Positions 1-11,499 of a stretch of DNA of 64,000 bases are shown in pieces; within the stretch, counting starts at the first letter, position 1, and each line of letters starts with the position of its first letter. The notes below the pieces were generated by a model. That model did no database searches, was not told where the DNA came from, and worked only from the letters and a program-made list of their open reading frames with translations. Position numbers and translations under genes: made by a program. Location of the stretch: positions 868,001-932,000 of the forward strand of contig MU839080.1 of NCBI GenBank assembly GCA_030685235.1. Reading direction: 5' to 3'. This DNA is from Copromyces sp. CBS 386.78. Lineage: Eukaryota > Ascomycota > Sordariomycetes > Sordariales > Sordariaceae.

Positions 1-1603
1 AGCCGATGAGTCCCGGTATATGGACCGTGGACTCAGTTGTGGAAGTTACGATGTTCAAGTCCGTTGATGCTGTGTATCATGGCGACTATGAGCATCATGT
101 TGATGAATAGGTCGATATGTCAGTCTGTCTAAACCGGTTATTTATCGGTTTCAGAATATTCCGGCAGGGCGAAAGAGGAGGAGAAGGAGGAGACTTTTCC
201 ATGATATCCCTGGGATAGTGTGCTTATCCCGGACTCGGTTGTTCCGTTTAAGTTAGTTGAAGTTGCGTGTTTGTGAGTAACTGGCGTCTTAGCGTATCGT
301 ATCGAAACCTGACTTAGTTAGCGAGAGAAGAAGGTGAAGGAAGCTACCTACCTACTTTCTTACCTTACGAAGAAACAAATATCCATGATTGTTCATATAT
401 ACTTGGTGGAAACAAGTCTGCTGTGGTATACATTGATGCGTATGGTTGTATCAAATTCACATAAATTCACATGTTCACGCTCATCCATAGTCGGGCCGCT
501 TCTTTGTGAAATTCCGTCCCCGTCCCCGTGATCGGCTTGAGGTCAGGTCGTATACCACAAGTCGGGGTTCAGAACAAAATAAGAGACGTACGACAACAGA
601 TGGCTGTAGGCTGTATGTAGGCTGTAGACTAGTTCAAGATAGCAACAATGTTGCGTAAAGGTGTATATGACATAAAGCTGGTGAGTGTATGTTCTCAACA
701 TATCAAACTTCCAAGCTACACATATATTGTATATTTTCACCGGTATGTACAGTAGACACTCAGTCCCTAACTGCACTTAACCAAGCCTCCCAAATGTTTT
801 ACCAGACAAATGCAGCAGCCCCTCTCAAGACTGAGACTCCGTTATACCTCTTCCAACTTGCCCCTGACCGAGGGCTCTATATACCAACCACCAACATGAA
901 GACGAAACAACCAACCCGTTGGTCATGCAAGTGCGTGATGTCTGCCCAGAAGAGACCAAGACAAAGGAAGAATGCCCTGAGGAAGAGAGGAGGGTTTGGT
1001 ATCAAAAGAGCAGGTAAAAGATGTAACACGAACGATTATGTTTGAATAATAATAATGATTATGAATAAGAAAACCTTCCCTCCCTACGGGCCCGGTCGCC
1101 GAAGCCATGTAGGTAGATGGAGGGATATAGGTATAGGTATATGTATAGTATAGGGGTATAAGAGGCCTTCATGCGGGCTTATAGAACATAGGAAAAAAGG
1201 CATCGCAACGCATCGCAATGCATGTCACGCCTGCCAGACAGTTGTTGCACTTGACGTGCATGCAAACTCAACCGAACTCCACCAAACTCTGCGTCGCCTG
1301 CTGTAGTGCTGCAATGCACTACGCGGCGCCGACAGAGGCAGACATCATCATCAACCTGTTCAACCTCTCCTCCGCTCTCTTTTCTCTTCTTCTCTTTCCC
1401 TCTGGACTTTCGTCTAGTTTCCTCTTCCACATGTCTCTTCTTCTTTTATCTCGCACCACCTGTGCTTGTGCTGTGTAGCAACAGCCATCGCTACTTCCAC
1501 TCCTTCCACTTCTTCCACTTCCCCTACTACTCTCCCCACCACTTCTGCCCATCATAATCGCTTCCTCAACCGGCTCTAGATTCGGCGGGGGATGACGCAT
1601 CGC
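1..1603. other. Non-coding stretch, left edge
   Basis: No convincing gene is seen. The longest open frames are unremarkable and unlike any family I recognise. The stretch holds GGCTGTAG-type short repeats near 598-630 and a GGTATA-type tract near 1121-1160. A strongly CT-rich tract lies at about 1360-1560. Because the gene to the right is on the minus strand, the last few hundred bases are probably its 3' UTR, where the tract would read AG-rich. Confidence 0.6.
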
Positions 1604-4600
1604 CTAAAGCATCAACCCCTCCACCTCGCTCGTGACTATGCCAAAGATCCAATTCGCCTGCTGCACGCTTTTGCACTGGAAGCACCACTTGGTCACCTTG
1701 CCGGCGACCGTTCCCGTGCGGGGTGCTAGACCGACATTGCCCTCTTCGTCGCGCAGGTTCTCCCAGACGCTGCACATGATACCCTTTGTGCCCAACATGC
1801 TGAAGGATTTGGATCCTAGCACGGCATCTAGCAAGATGAGTGGCTTGTCGGAAACCTTCTTGGTGGCGTGGGTTACGATGATACGCTTCTCCAGACCATG
1901 GTAGAGGGATAACTCCTGACGGACGCCGGGGGGAGGCCGGCTGATGTGCAGGATGCAGTCGCCCCTATCGGCCCAGCGGTTGCTTTGCACGTTCAGGTGG
2001 CACCGGATCTCGAGCGGCTGACCCGGGGTGAAGGGCTTGGCGAGACCGGTGCTCCAGCGGCTGGGGGAATGGCTGCCGGAGCCGGAGACGGAAGCGGATG
2101 CACTCCGCGGTGGGGTTGAGGAGTCATTGCCGGGGCTCGAGGAGTAGCCGCTGGAGTACAGGCTGCCGCTGCCGCCTGGGGTACCGCTTCCGGCGATGGA
2201 GCCGGGGCGGGATTGCTTGTCGACGGTGGACCTGCCGATGTTGAACGATTTGTTCTCGCCGCCGAGCAAGCGGCGCAAGAAGCTTGTGGCCGAGACGCTG
2301 GTTGTTGTGCTGCTGTGCTGGCTGGGTGCGCGGGTGGATGCGCGATAACTGTTCTTGCGGCCAAAGATGCCCCTCCGACGGCTGGAGGTTTCAGTGCCGT
2401 CGGCGCTACCGGCGCGAGAATCGTTATATACTTGTTGCCCAAAGGAACGGACGCGTGCTTCTTCGGCAAGCTGAATGTACCTAGCATTGTTCAGCCGGCT
2501 TCGGTGCACCGCCTCGTAAAGGGCCTTCGCTTCATCCTGGCTCGCGGCGCGGAAGCGGAACATGCCACTATCGATGCTGCTTAGGCGAGACTCGGGAGAT
2601 ACGCGGCTGCGGACCTCGAGGTCAAGTGCCGTGCTACGGCGGATCATGACTACGGGGGTGAGGATGAGGCAGATGAGAGGGACAATGCCTCCAGCCTCTC
2701 TGTTCGCCATGTCGACCTCGGACGTGCCGGAGGTCTGCAGAGGATATGCTTGTTTGTTCCCGGGGTTTTCATGGAGCATGTGTACCTCCATGCTTCCGGG
2801 GAACACGAGGATTTGGGAGGGTTCGGTGTTGATTTCCCTCCAAATACCCTTTCTGTTGGACCAGTACGAGACTGATGCAACAAACCTCTGCACTGGCCTC
2901 TCTCGCGGTGTTTGCTGCCCTGAATGAGGCGCCCCAACCTGAGAAGCCGAGTCTAATGGCGCTATAGTGTTGTCTGAGACAACTGACTCCTCAACGATCT
3001 GAGGCAAGGGTTGCTTAATGCTATAGCCTGGGATCGTATCAGGAACATCATTCTCATCCAACTCGTCACTAGAGGATGACGAAGACTCCGAGTCGCTGAG
3101 GGCGGAGTCTTCAGTTTCAGAGTCGGTGTCTGAAGGATGGTACTCATGCTTGAGAGGAGAGGATGTGCGCCTCTTCACACGAGCAGTAGGAGCAAGCTCC
3201 ACCGGAGGCTGAACGGGAGCTGAGCCCTTGATGTTGAGGGGCTTAGGAATAGGCACAGGTTCGATTCCGTAATCTGGTGTAAGTGGCTGGGATCTGAATA
3301 TATCCACAGATTCGCTGTATGGAATGTGTTTATTTGGTGCCGGATAAGAGGTGACAGGAGCGCTGGCTTGCCGCTTATGATATCGGCTAGGCGTCTTTGA
3401 TTCATCATCAGACGCGCCAATAATGCTAGGTTCACCAATCGGGACGTCGAGGTCGTCCGCTTTTGGTGAGCTGACCTGGATAAGGCTCATGCTCATCCTC
3501 GGCTTAGGTCGTGATAGAGGAGGCATAGGATCGCTACCCAGGATGCCCAGCCAGTCCGTGATCTGGATCTCTTCGGTAGTGGACAGCTTGATCAGCTCGT
3601 ACCACTCATCGCCGTTGTGTCTACCGCGGATCATGACAATCATGCTTCGGGGACTGTCACCTTTCCTTGCTGAGATATACTGTCTTGGGACAGGCGGGAA
3701 AAGCAGCCATGGCTTGGCCTTGTTGCTGATGTCACGGATGAGAATATCACCCATGTCGGAGGGAACGTTGACCCTGTCTCGGTGCATGAGTTCGATCTGG
3801 CACTCAAGTCGTTGGCCGCTCGAGTGGTCAAGATCCATCTCAAAGGAGTCTTTAGCTGCCACTTGCCTGGTCTGGTCGATCCGAACGTTGTCCAGTGGTC
3901 GTAGGGTGCGAAGGTCTCTGATGCGGGTTGTGTCGGTGTTGTTGGCGTCCTCATCGGTCATGCGAGCGAACTCCTCGCGATGCCGTGTACGGGCCTTCTC
4001 CTGGAGGTTGCCGTACAATTTGAGCAGGTCCTCGGTTTCTGGAGTCTTGATGACCATAACAGCCGCCTACACATACACACCGCTCCTGTTAGTGACAGTT
4101 CACGCCAAGCTAGCGGTGACAATGGTTGTGCAAGTGGAACTCACCCGGAGAAACTTGTACATCCACTTTATTCGGATCAGGGGCCGCTTCAACAAGTACG
4201 CAACATCCACCCGTTCACCATTGTAGCTGAGCACGTCGCCGGCCTCGTTGCGAGGTAGCGCATTCAGGAGGGAGTCATTCTCGTCAATCCGCCCGCTCGG
4301 CGGTGCGAGATTGACAATGAGATCCTGGAATCCCAATCGCCAGACGTCGAGATAGTTATTATAAACTGGCGAGACGGCCTCAAGCCATTCAAGAAGCCTG
4401 CGAATATCATGCAGAGGAGCGCGTTTATGATAAGTCCACAGCTTCTCGAGAGCAACGCCCATATTTACCACAGCCTTGGCCATGCTGTCTGTTTTGCGAT
4501 CGGCATCGTCCGCATCGTCTCCATGGACAAACTCGTTCAAAAGCACGGGGACGACACCGTCGACCAAGGTCTTGAGTTCTCGGTGATAGAAGTGTTCATC

Positions 4601-7600
4601 GTCGGCAAATTCCTCTAGGAGATCCTTGACTCTGCTGTCATTAGCCTTGCTAGGCTTTCTATGAAGGCTGCGCGAGGCCTTGATGCTCCTCGAGCGGCTG
4701 GGTGGGATGATCTGGCCATCGTCGGGAAGTGAGAGCACTGAGACCAAATCAGAGTGCTTGGTAAGTCGGCGCTTCAAGCTGCCAGACTTGCGGGATCTCT
4801 GGGAGTTTTGTGACTGTTGACTCGCTTCTCTGGTGAGGGGTGTCGGCTGGCCGAACGCCTCTTCGGGAGTCTGTGTCACGGTGGATTGAGAAACAGTGGA
4901 GACGCTATCCGTATCCTTCTTGCCATGTGGTTCCTGATCTTCGCGGGAGTCCTCGGATAGTATGGTGGATAGATCATGAGCGCCACTCGTTGGCCGTCTT
5001 CTGCGCGGGGGGCCACGCGTGCTAGGTTCTGATGAGGAATAGGAATCAGCTGTGGGAGGGCGATCTGGAGATGCTGATCTTCTCTTGTACGAGTCAGGAG
5101 AGCGCTGCTGCGGTGGGCTTCTTCTGGACTCCGAGCCATCCTCAGTCTCTGGCTCAGACTCAACGTCTGTCTCACAGCTGGGATATACCATAGGTGCTAT
5201 TTTGTGCGCACTGGATTCACCCTTGAAGGCCTCCTTCAACACATCTCGGAAGGGCTTCTTTACGGGACCGCTGCTCCTCCGCGGTAATGTTGGGCTCCTA
5301 GGAGTCGAGCGTCTTTTCCGCACGGCCGCTGAATCAGGGGTAGTCGTAGGACTCTTTCTCTTCTTGGGAGTTACATCGCTATCGTCCGATCGAGCTGAAG
5401 ACTTCCGTGGCTCTTCATGGGTCGGTGGAGTGTGAGGTCTTTCTTTCCTGCGCGGCTGCTCTACTGAAGCGCGCTTGGAAACTTCAGGTGTTCGTTCCCT
5501 ATGGGTCGGCAATTCTCTGTCGACCAGCTTCTCTTTGGAATTGCGTGAATCTCTGTCGACCAGCCTCTCCTTGGAGTTGCGCTCGGGGGCCCGTTCCCTG
5601 TGAGCCGGCAAACCTCTGTCCACCAACTTCTCTTTGGAATTGCGCTCAGCGGTCGAGACTCGTAGGGGTTCGGGGGCAACAACCGATGGTAGGTTTGGCA
5701 TACCCTCTACGAAAGGGTCAACCGTGTTGTTCAACCAAGATTCGATCCTAGCGGGCTTGTTCCCCGTAGGAGGAGGCCTCGGCGGTTCGGCCATCTCATG
5801 CGCCATCTCCTGCATCTTCTCCATGGCGCCGCTCACAACCTTCCTGAGGACATTCGGTACTAGCTTGAGACTATCGGTCCTCTGAGGTTTCGGCTTAGGT
5901 CTCGCACTTTGCCGAACGTGTGCTCCTTCTGGATTTCCCCTCAGCGGGAGTTCCAGTTCACTAAACGCTGAGAAGCCAAATGGAATCTCTGCTAAACCAT
6001 CAATGCCAGCGGCAGTTGGTGGGCGCCGGTCAGAATCGTCTCCTGATGATTCATGATTTTTAGGAGCAGGCCGTGGTTTGTCAGCGCCCGGCCGCCTGCC
6101 ATCCGTTGTAGTTTCTGTTTGCGTGGCAGTGGTTGGTGAACTAGGACTTCTTGGCTTCGGTTTTCTTCGCACGCCACCGCGAGACCCTCTCCTTCTTGGC
6201 CCCTTTCGCTTTGGAGGAGGAGGGCTTCTTAGCCTTCTCTTTGGTGGAGGACTCGGACTCCTCGACGTAGATGACGCTTCGCTTTCAGGTTCAACGATCA
6301 CTTCTATCACATCGTCAGAAGCAGCCGAGTGCTCACTACGCGCTCTCGGCTTGGGAGTCGATGCTTTTCTAGGCGGAGTTGACGCTCTTCTAGGAGGAGG
6401 CGATGCCCTTCTGGGTGGTGTTCTGCTACCAGACCGCTCACTCGGCGTCCGTCCTGATGACGAGGAGGGACTAGATGTAGAAGTAGACCTGCTGCTGCTT
6501 TCTGCAGAGACAGGAGGACCAGGGCGAACTCTGATCCCGTCGTCAGGTAGTGACCTGGCGGGTTTGACTGTGCGGACCCTAATACCATCATCATTGGAGC
6601 GCCGTGCCTGCAAAGGACGTACCCTGTTTTCATCATCGGGCGGACGGTGTGCCGTCCTTGGCTTTGGGCTTGCCCTCCTACGTTCACCAGACGAGGAGCG
6701 CTTCCTGCGAGGCATATCTGGTTCCGACAAGGCTCCGCGGTGATGTTCATCGCTCTCCTCCTCCTCAACCGTGACCGTCTCACCGGTCTTGGCATGTCGA
6801 TACTTCTTGACCGTTGGGCGCTTTGTAACCGGTGGTGGGGGCGGCGGGAGCTCTACCCTCTGAGCCCAATCTTTAATCTTCTTCTGTACCGAGGGATTTT
6901 GCGCTGTTCGTTTGAGAAAGTCTTTCGGTATCGGTTGGCCTGCTTCGGGTACCGGAGGCTTCGCATGCCCTTTCCCCTTTTGCTGCTGCTTCTTCATCCA
7001 GTGGTCGTCGCTTATGATCCTCTTCTTCGGTAACTCGGGTCTTGGTCGCGCCTCCTTGATAATAACATCGGGCCTGTCGTCGGTTGATTTCCCTGGCACC
7101 TTTTTCTTCTCCTTAGCAGTGCTATCGCTCCCAGTCGAAGTCTTCGGTTCCGCCGTCACGATTTTTGGGTTTTTCTTCTTGGGCTTCTGCCGCCACTTGA
7201 TCCTCATTCTGTCCTCCTCATCCACGTCATCACCGCTCAGATTAACGGCGAATTCGGTCGGTTCACTTGGTGCATCTTCTGCTACCGGGATAGGAAGGCC
7301 CTCTGCCTTGACGGCCGCCTGCGACGCCTTTTGCCATGCCTTGACGCGATCCCGAACACCACCTGGTTGTTGCAGCTTCCGTACAGCTGCGGCGCGCATT
7401 TCTTGGCGTAGCTCCTCTCGAACATTCTGGGCATCCATTGACATGGTCTTTCGTCGCTTCGAGGCTGAGCGCTGGGCGGCTACGCGCTGCGGGGATGGTC
7501 GGCCGAGCAAGAAGTCGCCCAGAAGACTCGGTTCCGGCTTCTTCAGCTCAGGCTTCCTCTTTTGTTGCGACAAGCCGCTACTGGTAGGTGTCGGCATGCT

Positions 7601-7744
7601 CTTCGGAGTGGTGGCCCCAGGAGCCGGGGCCGACTTGGTCGGTGAGGTTGTCGGCGCGCCATTCTTGGAGTTTGTAGGGGTGATCTTGGGGGTCTTTGGC
7701 CGTGGTGACGAAGGTTTGTCGGGTTTTGGTTTTGGAGGTGACAT
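1604..7744 (-). CDS. Large DH-domain (RhoGEF-like) protein, 2020 aa
   Basis: Two exons: 7744-4145 (1200 codons) and 4066-1604. The 78-nt intron has donor GTGAGT, branch CACTAAC and acceptor GTAG. The join is phase 0 and adds Ala-Ala-Val before the Met at 4057. Residues 1-1035 are low-complexity and rich in Pro, Ser, Arg and Lys with many SR/RS dipeptides, so probably disordered. From about residue 1038 a helical region resembles a Dbl-homology domain: an acidic DDEHFYHREL start, then helices through about residue 1225. The intron falls just before the last DH-like helix. A PH-like segment follows, a second disordered region, another PH-like segment in the C-terminal half (beginning FVASVSYWSN), and a conserved-looking C-terminus. 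DH proteins activate Rho GTPases; activity and target here are inference. It could be a catalytically divergent scaffold. An upstream ATG-free leader supports this start. Confidence 0.8.
5483..5644 (-). repeat. Tandem in-frame repeat inside the DH-protein gene
   Basis: Three in-frame copies of a unit based on RNSKEKLVDR. The first and third continue into LPxHRERxPE; the middle one is shortened. At the DNA level the copies are nearly identical, which suggests recent duplication. They lie in the disordered N-terminal region, so copy number could vary between strains without harming the folded domains. Confidence 0.85.
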
Positions 7745-10665
7745 TTCTTCTGTCTATCATGGGCCAAGTGTCAACGGTTGGTTGCGACAAAGGGGTAATG
7801 TTGCGATGGCCATGGATGGCAACCTCGCCATGTTGTTTGTTGAACGTTTGGAGATGGGATGAATTGGCGCTCACCTTAGGGAGCCCGCATGCTGGTAGTC
7901 CGTATTGGGGGTCCAGACACAACCTTGAACCTTGAGGGGCGCTACCGGGTATTCATGGAGAAGTCGGCGAGGCGCGCCAGTCAGGTTCTCTGGATGCGCG
8001 TTTTCGCGAGAAGAGATGAAGGAGAAAATCACTTTGAGTGAATGGGATGACGTCCAGGATCGTGGGAGCCCACAGGGGCCCCACGGGCTAACGGTGACAA
8101 ACCACAGTAGGTCTAGCTCCTAGGTAGTTTTTGCGTCTTCTGCTGCACCGATCTAGGCGCTTCCAACTCCGCCCAGTCTGCGTGGAAAATACGTGGAAGT
8201 CTCCAGGATCCAGGAACGCGCGACGAAAGGCGGTGGAGAGAGTGGTGTTGGTGAATTCTAACCTCTCTTCAGCCCCTGTTTGCCAAGTATCAGCTCTGGT
8301 TTGGTTCCTGAAATAGCTTGGGCTGCAGATGATATTAGACTCTCTCAGTCTCTTTGGGAATCAAGACACGCGCAACACGGTATATCCCAGAGAAAGGTAA
8401 CCGCAGGACAGACGTACAGAGGGTAAGTGGTATGCTCTTGAGATAGAGAGGGAGTCAGCTTGTCGACCACGCGGTTCGGGTTGTGCGAGCAGGTAGCCGA
8501 CGGGCAACAGTTGCTGTGGTGCGACAAGGTCCAGAACAATCATAGGCTGGCTGGTGCGCGTGTCGTAGAAAAGAGAGCGAGCGTGAAGAGGCTTTTGGGG
8601 GAGCTGAGCTTCTGTTTTGCTGAGGTCGTCCAGATATCCGTAATCCGTAACCCCTCGTGGCTGAGGATGAGGTTATCGGGCTTTTCGCTGTGGCCGCCAA
8701 TGCCGCCAATGAGTAAAAATCCCAAAAGTGAAAAAGAGCAGTCACACCCGAAGCCGAAAAGACACAAACAGTTCACACCCTTTGGTCAATCCACCATGTT
8801 ATCAGTTATCGGCCGGTTTCTCCCTCCGATTTCTTGCTTCTGCTGCCATCCATTCCCGCCGGTCTGGAAGTTGGAAACCAAGCTGACGTTTCTCCTGCGG
8901 CTGGGCAATGGTAATTCATATGCACCAGAGCGGGAAGGGTGGGCTGTCTACTATGTAAAGGTAGGTGGGGACTGGTGCCATTTTTTGGTCTTGTTACAGT
9001 CGCTTCCACTCCGGTTTCCACTTCACTCTGTGAGAGAGTGAGAAGTTGACTTTTACTTCCTGATCTCCCTCGTTATCCAAGCTCAACCAAGAAACAAACA
9101 TTCAACGCAAGGGCAGCCACGGAATCAGAGAGGAATATCTCACCAACAATCCCTTGAGTCCCTTGTCCAAGCGAACAAGCCAATGGAAGTAACCTCAAGA
9201 TACGCGACATGAGGCACATGAAACCTGGCGTCGCCGCCGGACGAGGATACTGGTACACGAAAAACAAGCGCAAGTCGTTGATGGACGGGAATGGACGCAA
9301 GGACGGAAACTCAATGAACCGCATTGCACTGCACGGCAGCTTCTCAGTCCACTGCAAGTGAACAGAGAGTTCCGACAATTCGTTCGTCCCTTCTTCTTTT
9401 TCTGTGTGTCCCTTGCCGTGCCGGTGCAGCGACCCAAGCTCCCAGTAGAAGTACTGCACTAACTGCATTTCAAACAGCTAAGAGGGTTCTTAGTGTTTTA
9501 GACTAGTGAATACCTTCGAAAGCTGGCCTTCAACATCGGGTTGCACGATTAATCGCAATGGTGGGTCATCAATGTCAGCAGATGTTTACACGGCACGGTA
9601 GCGGGGCTGGGCTCATTGGGGGGGTGGGTGTTGTGTGGTTCTGGCACCTGACATCATCAGCAACTCCAACCACCACGACACGACAGGTTCGATTTCAATA
9701 ACTCAGCACAACATTCTTCCCTTCTCAAAATCTCAGCCAATCCCGCCTGAGTGTGTTGGGTGAGATAAGGACAACGGAGATATTAGGTAGGTAAGCCGCG
9801 CCCGAGTATAGGGTGGGCGTACACCAAAAGCGAGGTCCTACGACCAAAGTCACGAAGATATTCGAGATAAAATCCAGAAATTGGGGTTTGGCCCTTCGAT
9901 CTCTTGCCGGAGAAGGCATGCAACCCGGACTGCAATCCGGCACGGCAGTGCAATGTATACATGTATACTTGGCTGTGGATCTCACTCACTGCAACTGCGA
10001 GGCCCAACTGCGTTACGAGCGGATGTAACCCAATTTAGCTTCGCATGAGCGAGCCGTCATGTAAGTCCTGACTGCTCGTCTCCAGGGTGGTGATAGCTTT
10101 TCGATAGTTTGAGAAAAGGGTCAGAGATGCATTGATCATCGGCACGTGGATAAAAGAAGTTATCAGTAAAGTGTATTTGATTGAACTAAGTAAAACAGAA
10201 AGCCGGAGGTGTGAACCTCAGATATGTATCTAAAAACGTATGTCCTCCACCCCATTTCCTGTGTGCAAATCTTGCCAGTTACACCCGTATAACCAGCCAA
10301 TATGTCAAAACTTTCAAGGCAATCTCCCATCCTCTTCCTTGTTATTCCACATCACCCTGTTGTGATACCTAAGTAATGCAGTTGTACTCCGTACATGATG
10401 ACGCCCAATGATTGATTCCCAGATGCAAAAGATCCAACAGAAAAAAAAAATGGTACAGAAGGGTATAGAGGGAACAGGATATAAACTAATCCACCAACGC
10501 CGTAACCCAAACCAAAATGAGGACCACAAGAAGATGTAAATGGGGCCTCCATCCGAATGCAAATGACGATATCCAATCCTCCCACCCTAGACCAGCCATG
10601 TGAGCGAAGAGAAGAAAAAAGTGGAGATGATGAGATGATATCCCCTTGACATAAGCTGAATCGAA
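7745..10665. other. Non-coding stretch between two minus-strand genes
   Basis: This holds the promoter and leader of the DH-protein gene (right of 7744) and the 3' flank of the 277-aa gene. Open frames up to 193 codons exist but show no recognisable motif, and many lack an ATG. An A-run lies at 10441-10450. Nothing else is supported. Confidence 0.6.
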
Positions 10666-11499
10666 TCACTGCTCAAAGGGCAGCGCAAAGCGGACCCTCT
10701 TCTTTCCCTTCGAAGCCTTCGACGACGGTGACTCGATGTTCCTGGCTCCAGCATACTTCTGCTCCGCATGGTGGCTATCGCCCATCTCACTGTCGTGCAT
10801 GAGCTCCTCATCTGTCTCCTCCTCGATAGCCCATACATCCGGGCTGGGCTCACGCCAAGAGTGCGGTGACCGACGGAATGGTCTGGTCATGCCCGTTCGC
10901 GGACTAGGTCGGGTCACTGGCCGACCGCGGTTGGCAAAGTGGCTGTAAGACGGAGAAGGAGGTGTCAGGGGCAGATCATAATCCGCGGTCGAGGTGTTGT
11001 CCCTGTAGTTGTCCAGCCTGCTGCTTGGGCGACTGTTGCTGTTGCTCGGACGAGACCGCATCTTGGGCTTCTTGGTCAGGTCCTTCAGGCGGAGAACAGG
11101 CAGGTTGAAGGCGGCGGCCACAAGGTGCATGTAATCTTCCTTGTCGTCGGGCGTCGGGTACTCGTCAAAGTCGAGTTCGGGAGTCGACGATGACTTGGGC
11201 GGTGTCGGTGGCCGAGGGGGCGGGAGGCTGAGCCCGTTGAGGCTGGATGGGCTGACACTTCTTACGATGGGCGCTGGGTGTTTGGTGTCCTCGATGCCAG
11301 CGTCAAAGTCCATGTCGAAATCCATGTCGTCGTCGTCAATTGCATCGGCGGCAGGCGTGGGCGTGAGGAAGTATGTGAGAGGGTCTTGGTCGATGTTGGA
11401 TAGGTCAACATCGTGAAAGTCGCCATGGTCCATTCTTATTTGAGTAGGTGGCCAGGAGTCACGAAGAGCTCCATGGCTAAAGGGTTGAGAGGAAGGCAT
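10666..11499 (-). CDS. Unknown 277-aa protein with C-terminal RVRF motif
   Basis: I do not recognise the family. The frame is open further upstream, but the first in-frame ATG is at 11499 in a good context (AACACCATG), so I start there. The protein is acidic near the N-terminus (Asp-rich stretch, residues about 50-70), then Pro/Ser-rich with several TPP and SPS sites. A more ordered central piece (EDYMHLVAAAFNLPVLRLKDL) follows, then a basic Arg/Ser-rich part. It ends in KGKKRVRFALPFEQ. RVRF at 268-271 fits the [RK]-V-x-F docking motif for protein phosphatase 1. No membrane segment or signal peptide is seen, and there is no intron. The proline-directed sites and the docking-like tail suggest a phospho-regulated partner protein, but this is inference. 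Confidence 0.7.
   Translation of the reverse strand: MPSSQPFSHGALRDSWPPTQIRMDHGDFHDVDLSNIDQDPLTYFLTPTPAADAIDDDDMDFDMDFDAGIEDTKHPAPIVRSVSPSSLNGLSLPPPRPPTPPKSSSTPELDFDEYPTPDDKEDYMHLVAAAFNLPVLRLKDLTKKPKMRSRPSNSNSRPSSRLDNYRDNTSTADYDLPLTPPSPSYSHFANRGRPVTRPSPRTGMTRPFRRSPHSWREPSPDVWAIEEETDEELMHDSEMGDSHHAEQKYAGARNIESPSSKASKGKKRVRFALPFEQ

Noticed and set aside
3260..3280. Perfect B-box-like GGTTCGATTCC
   Set aside because: It lies within the coding exon of the DH protein, and no A box or cloverleaf precedes it.
9073..9468. 131-codon minus-strand frame with an ATG
   Set aside because: Isolated, no domain, and its composition is not distinguishable from chance open frames of the region.
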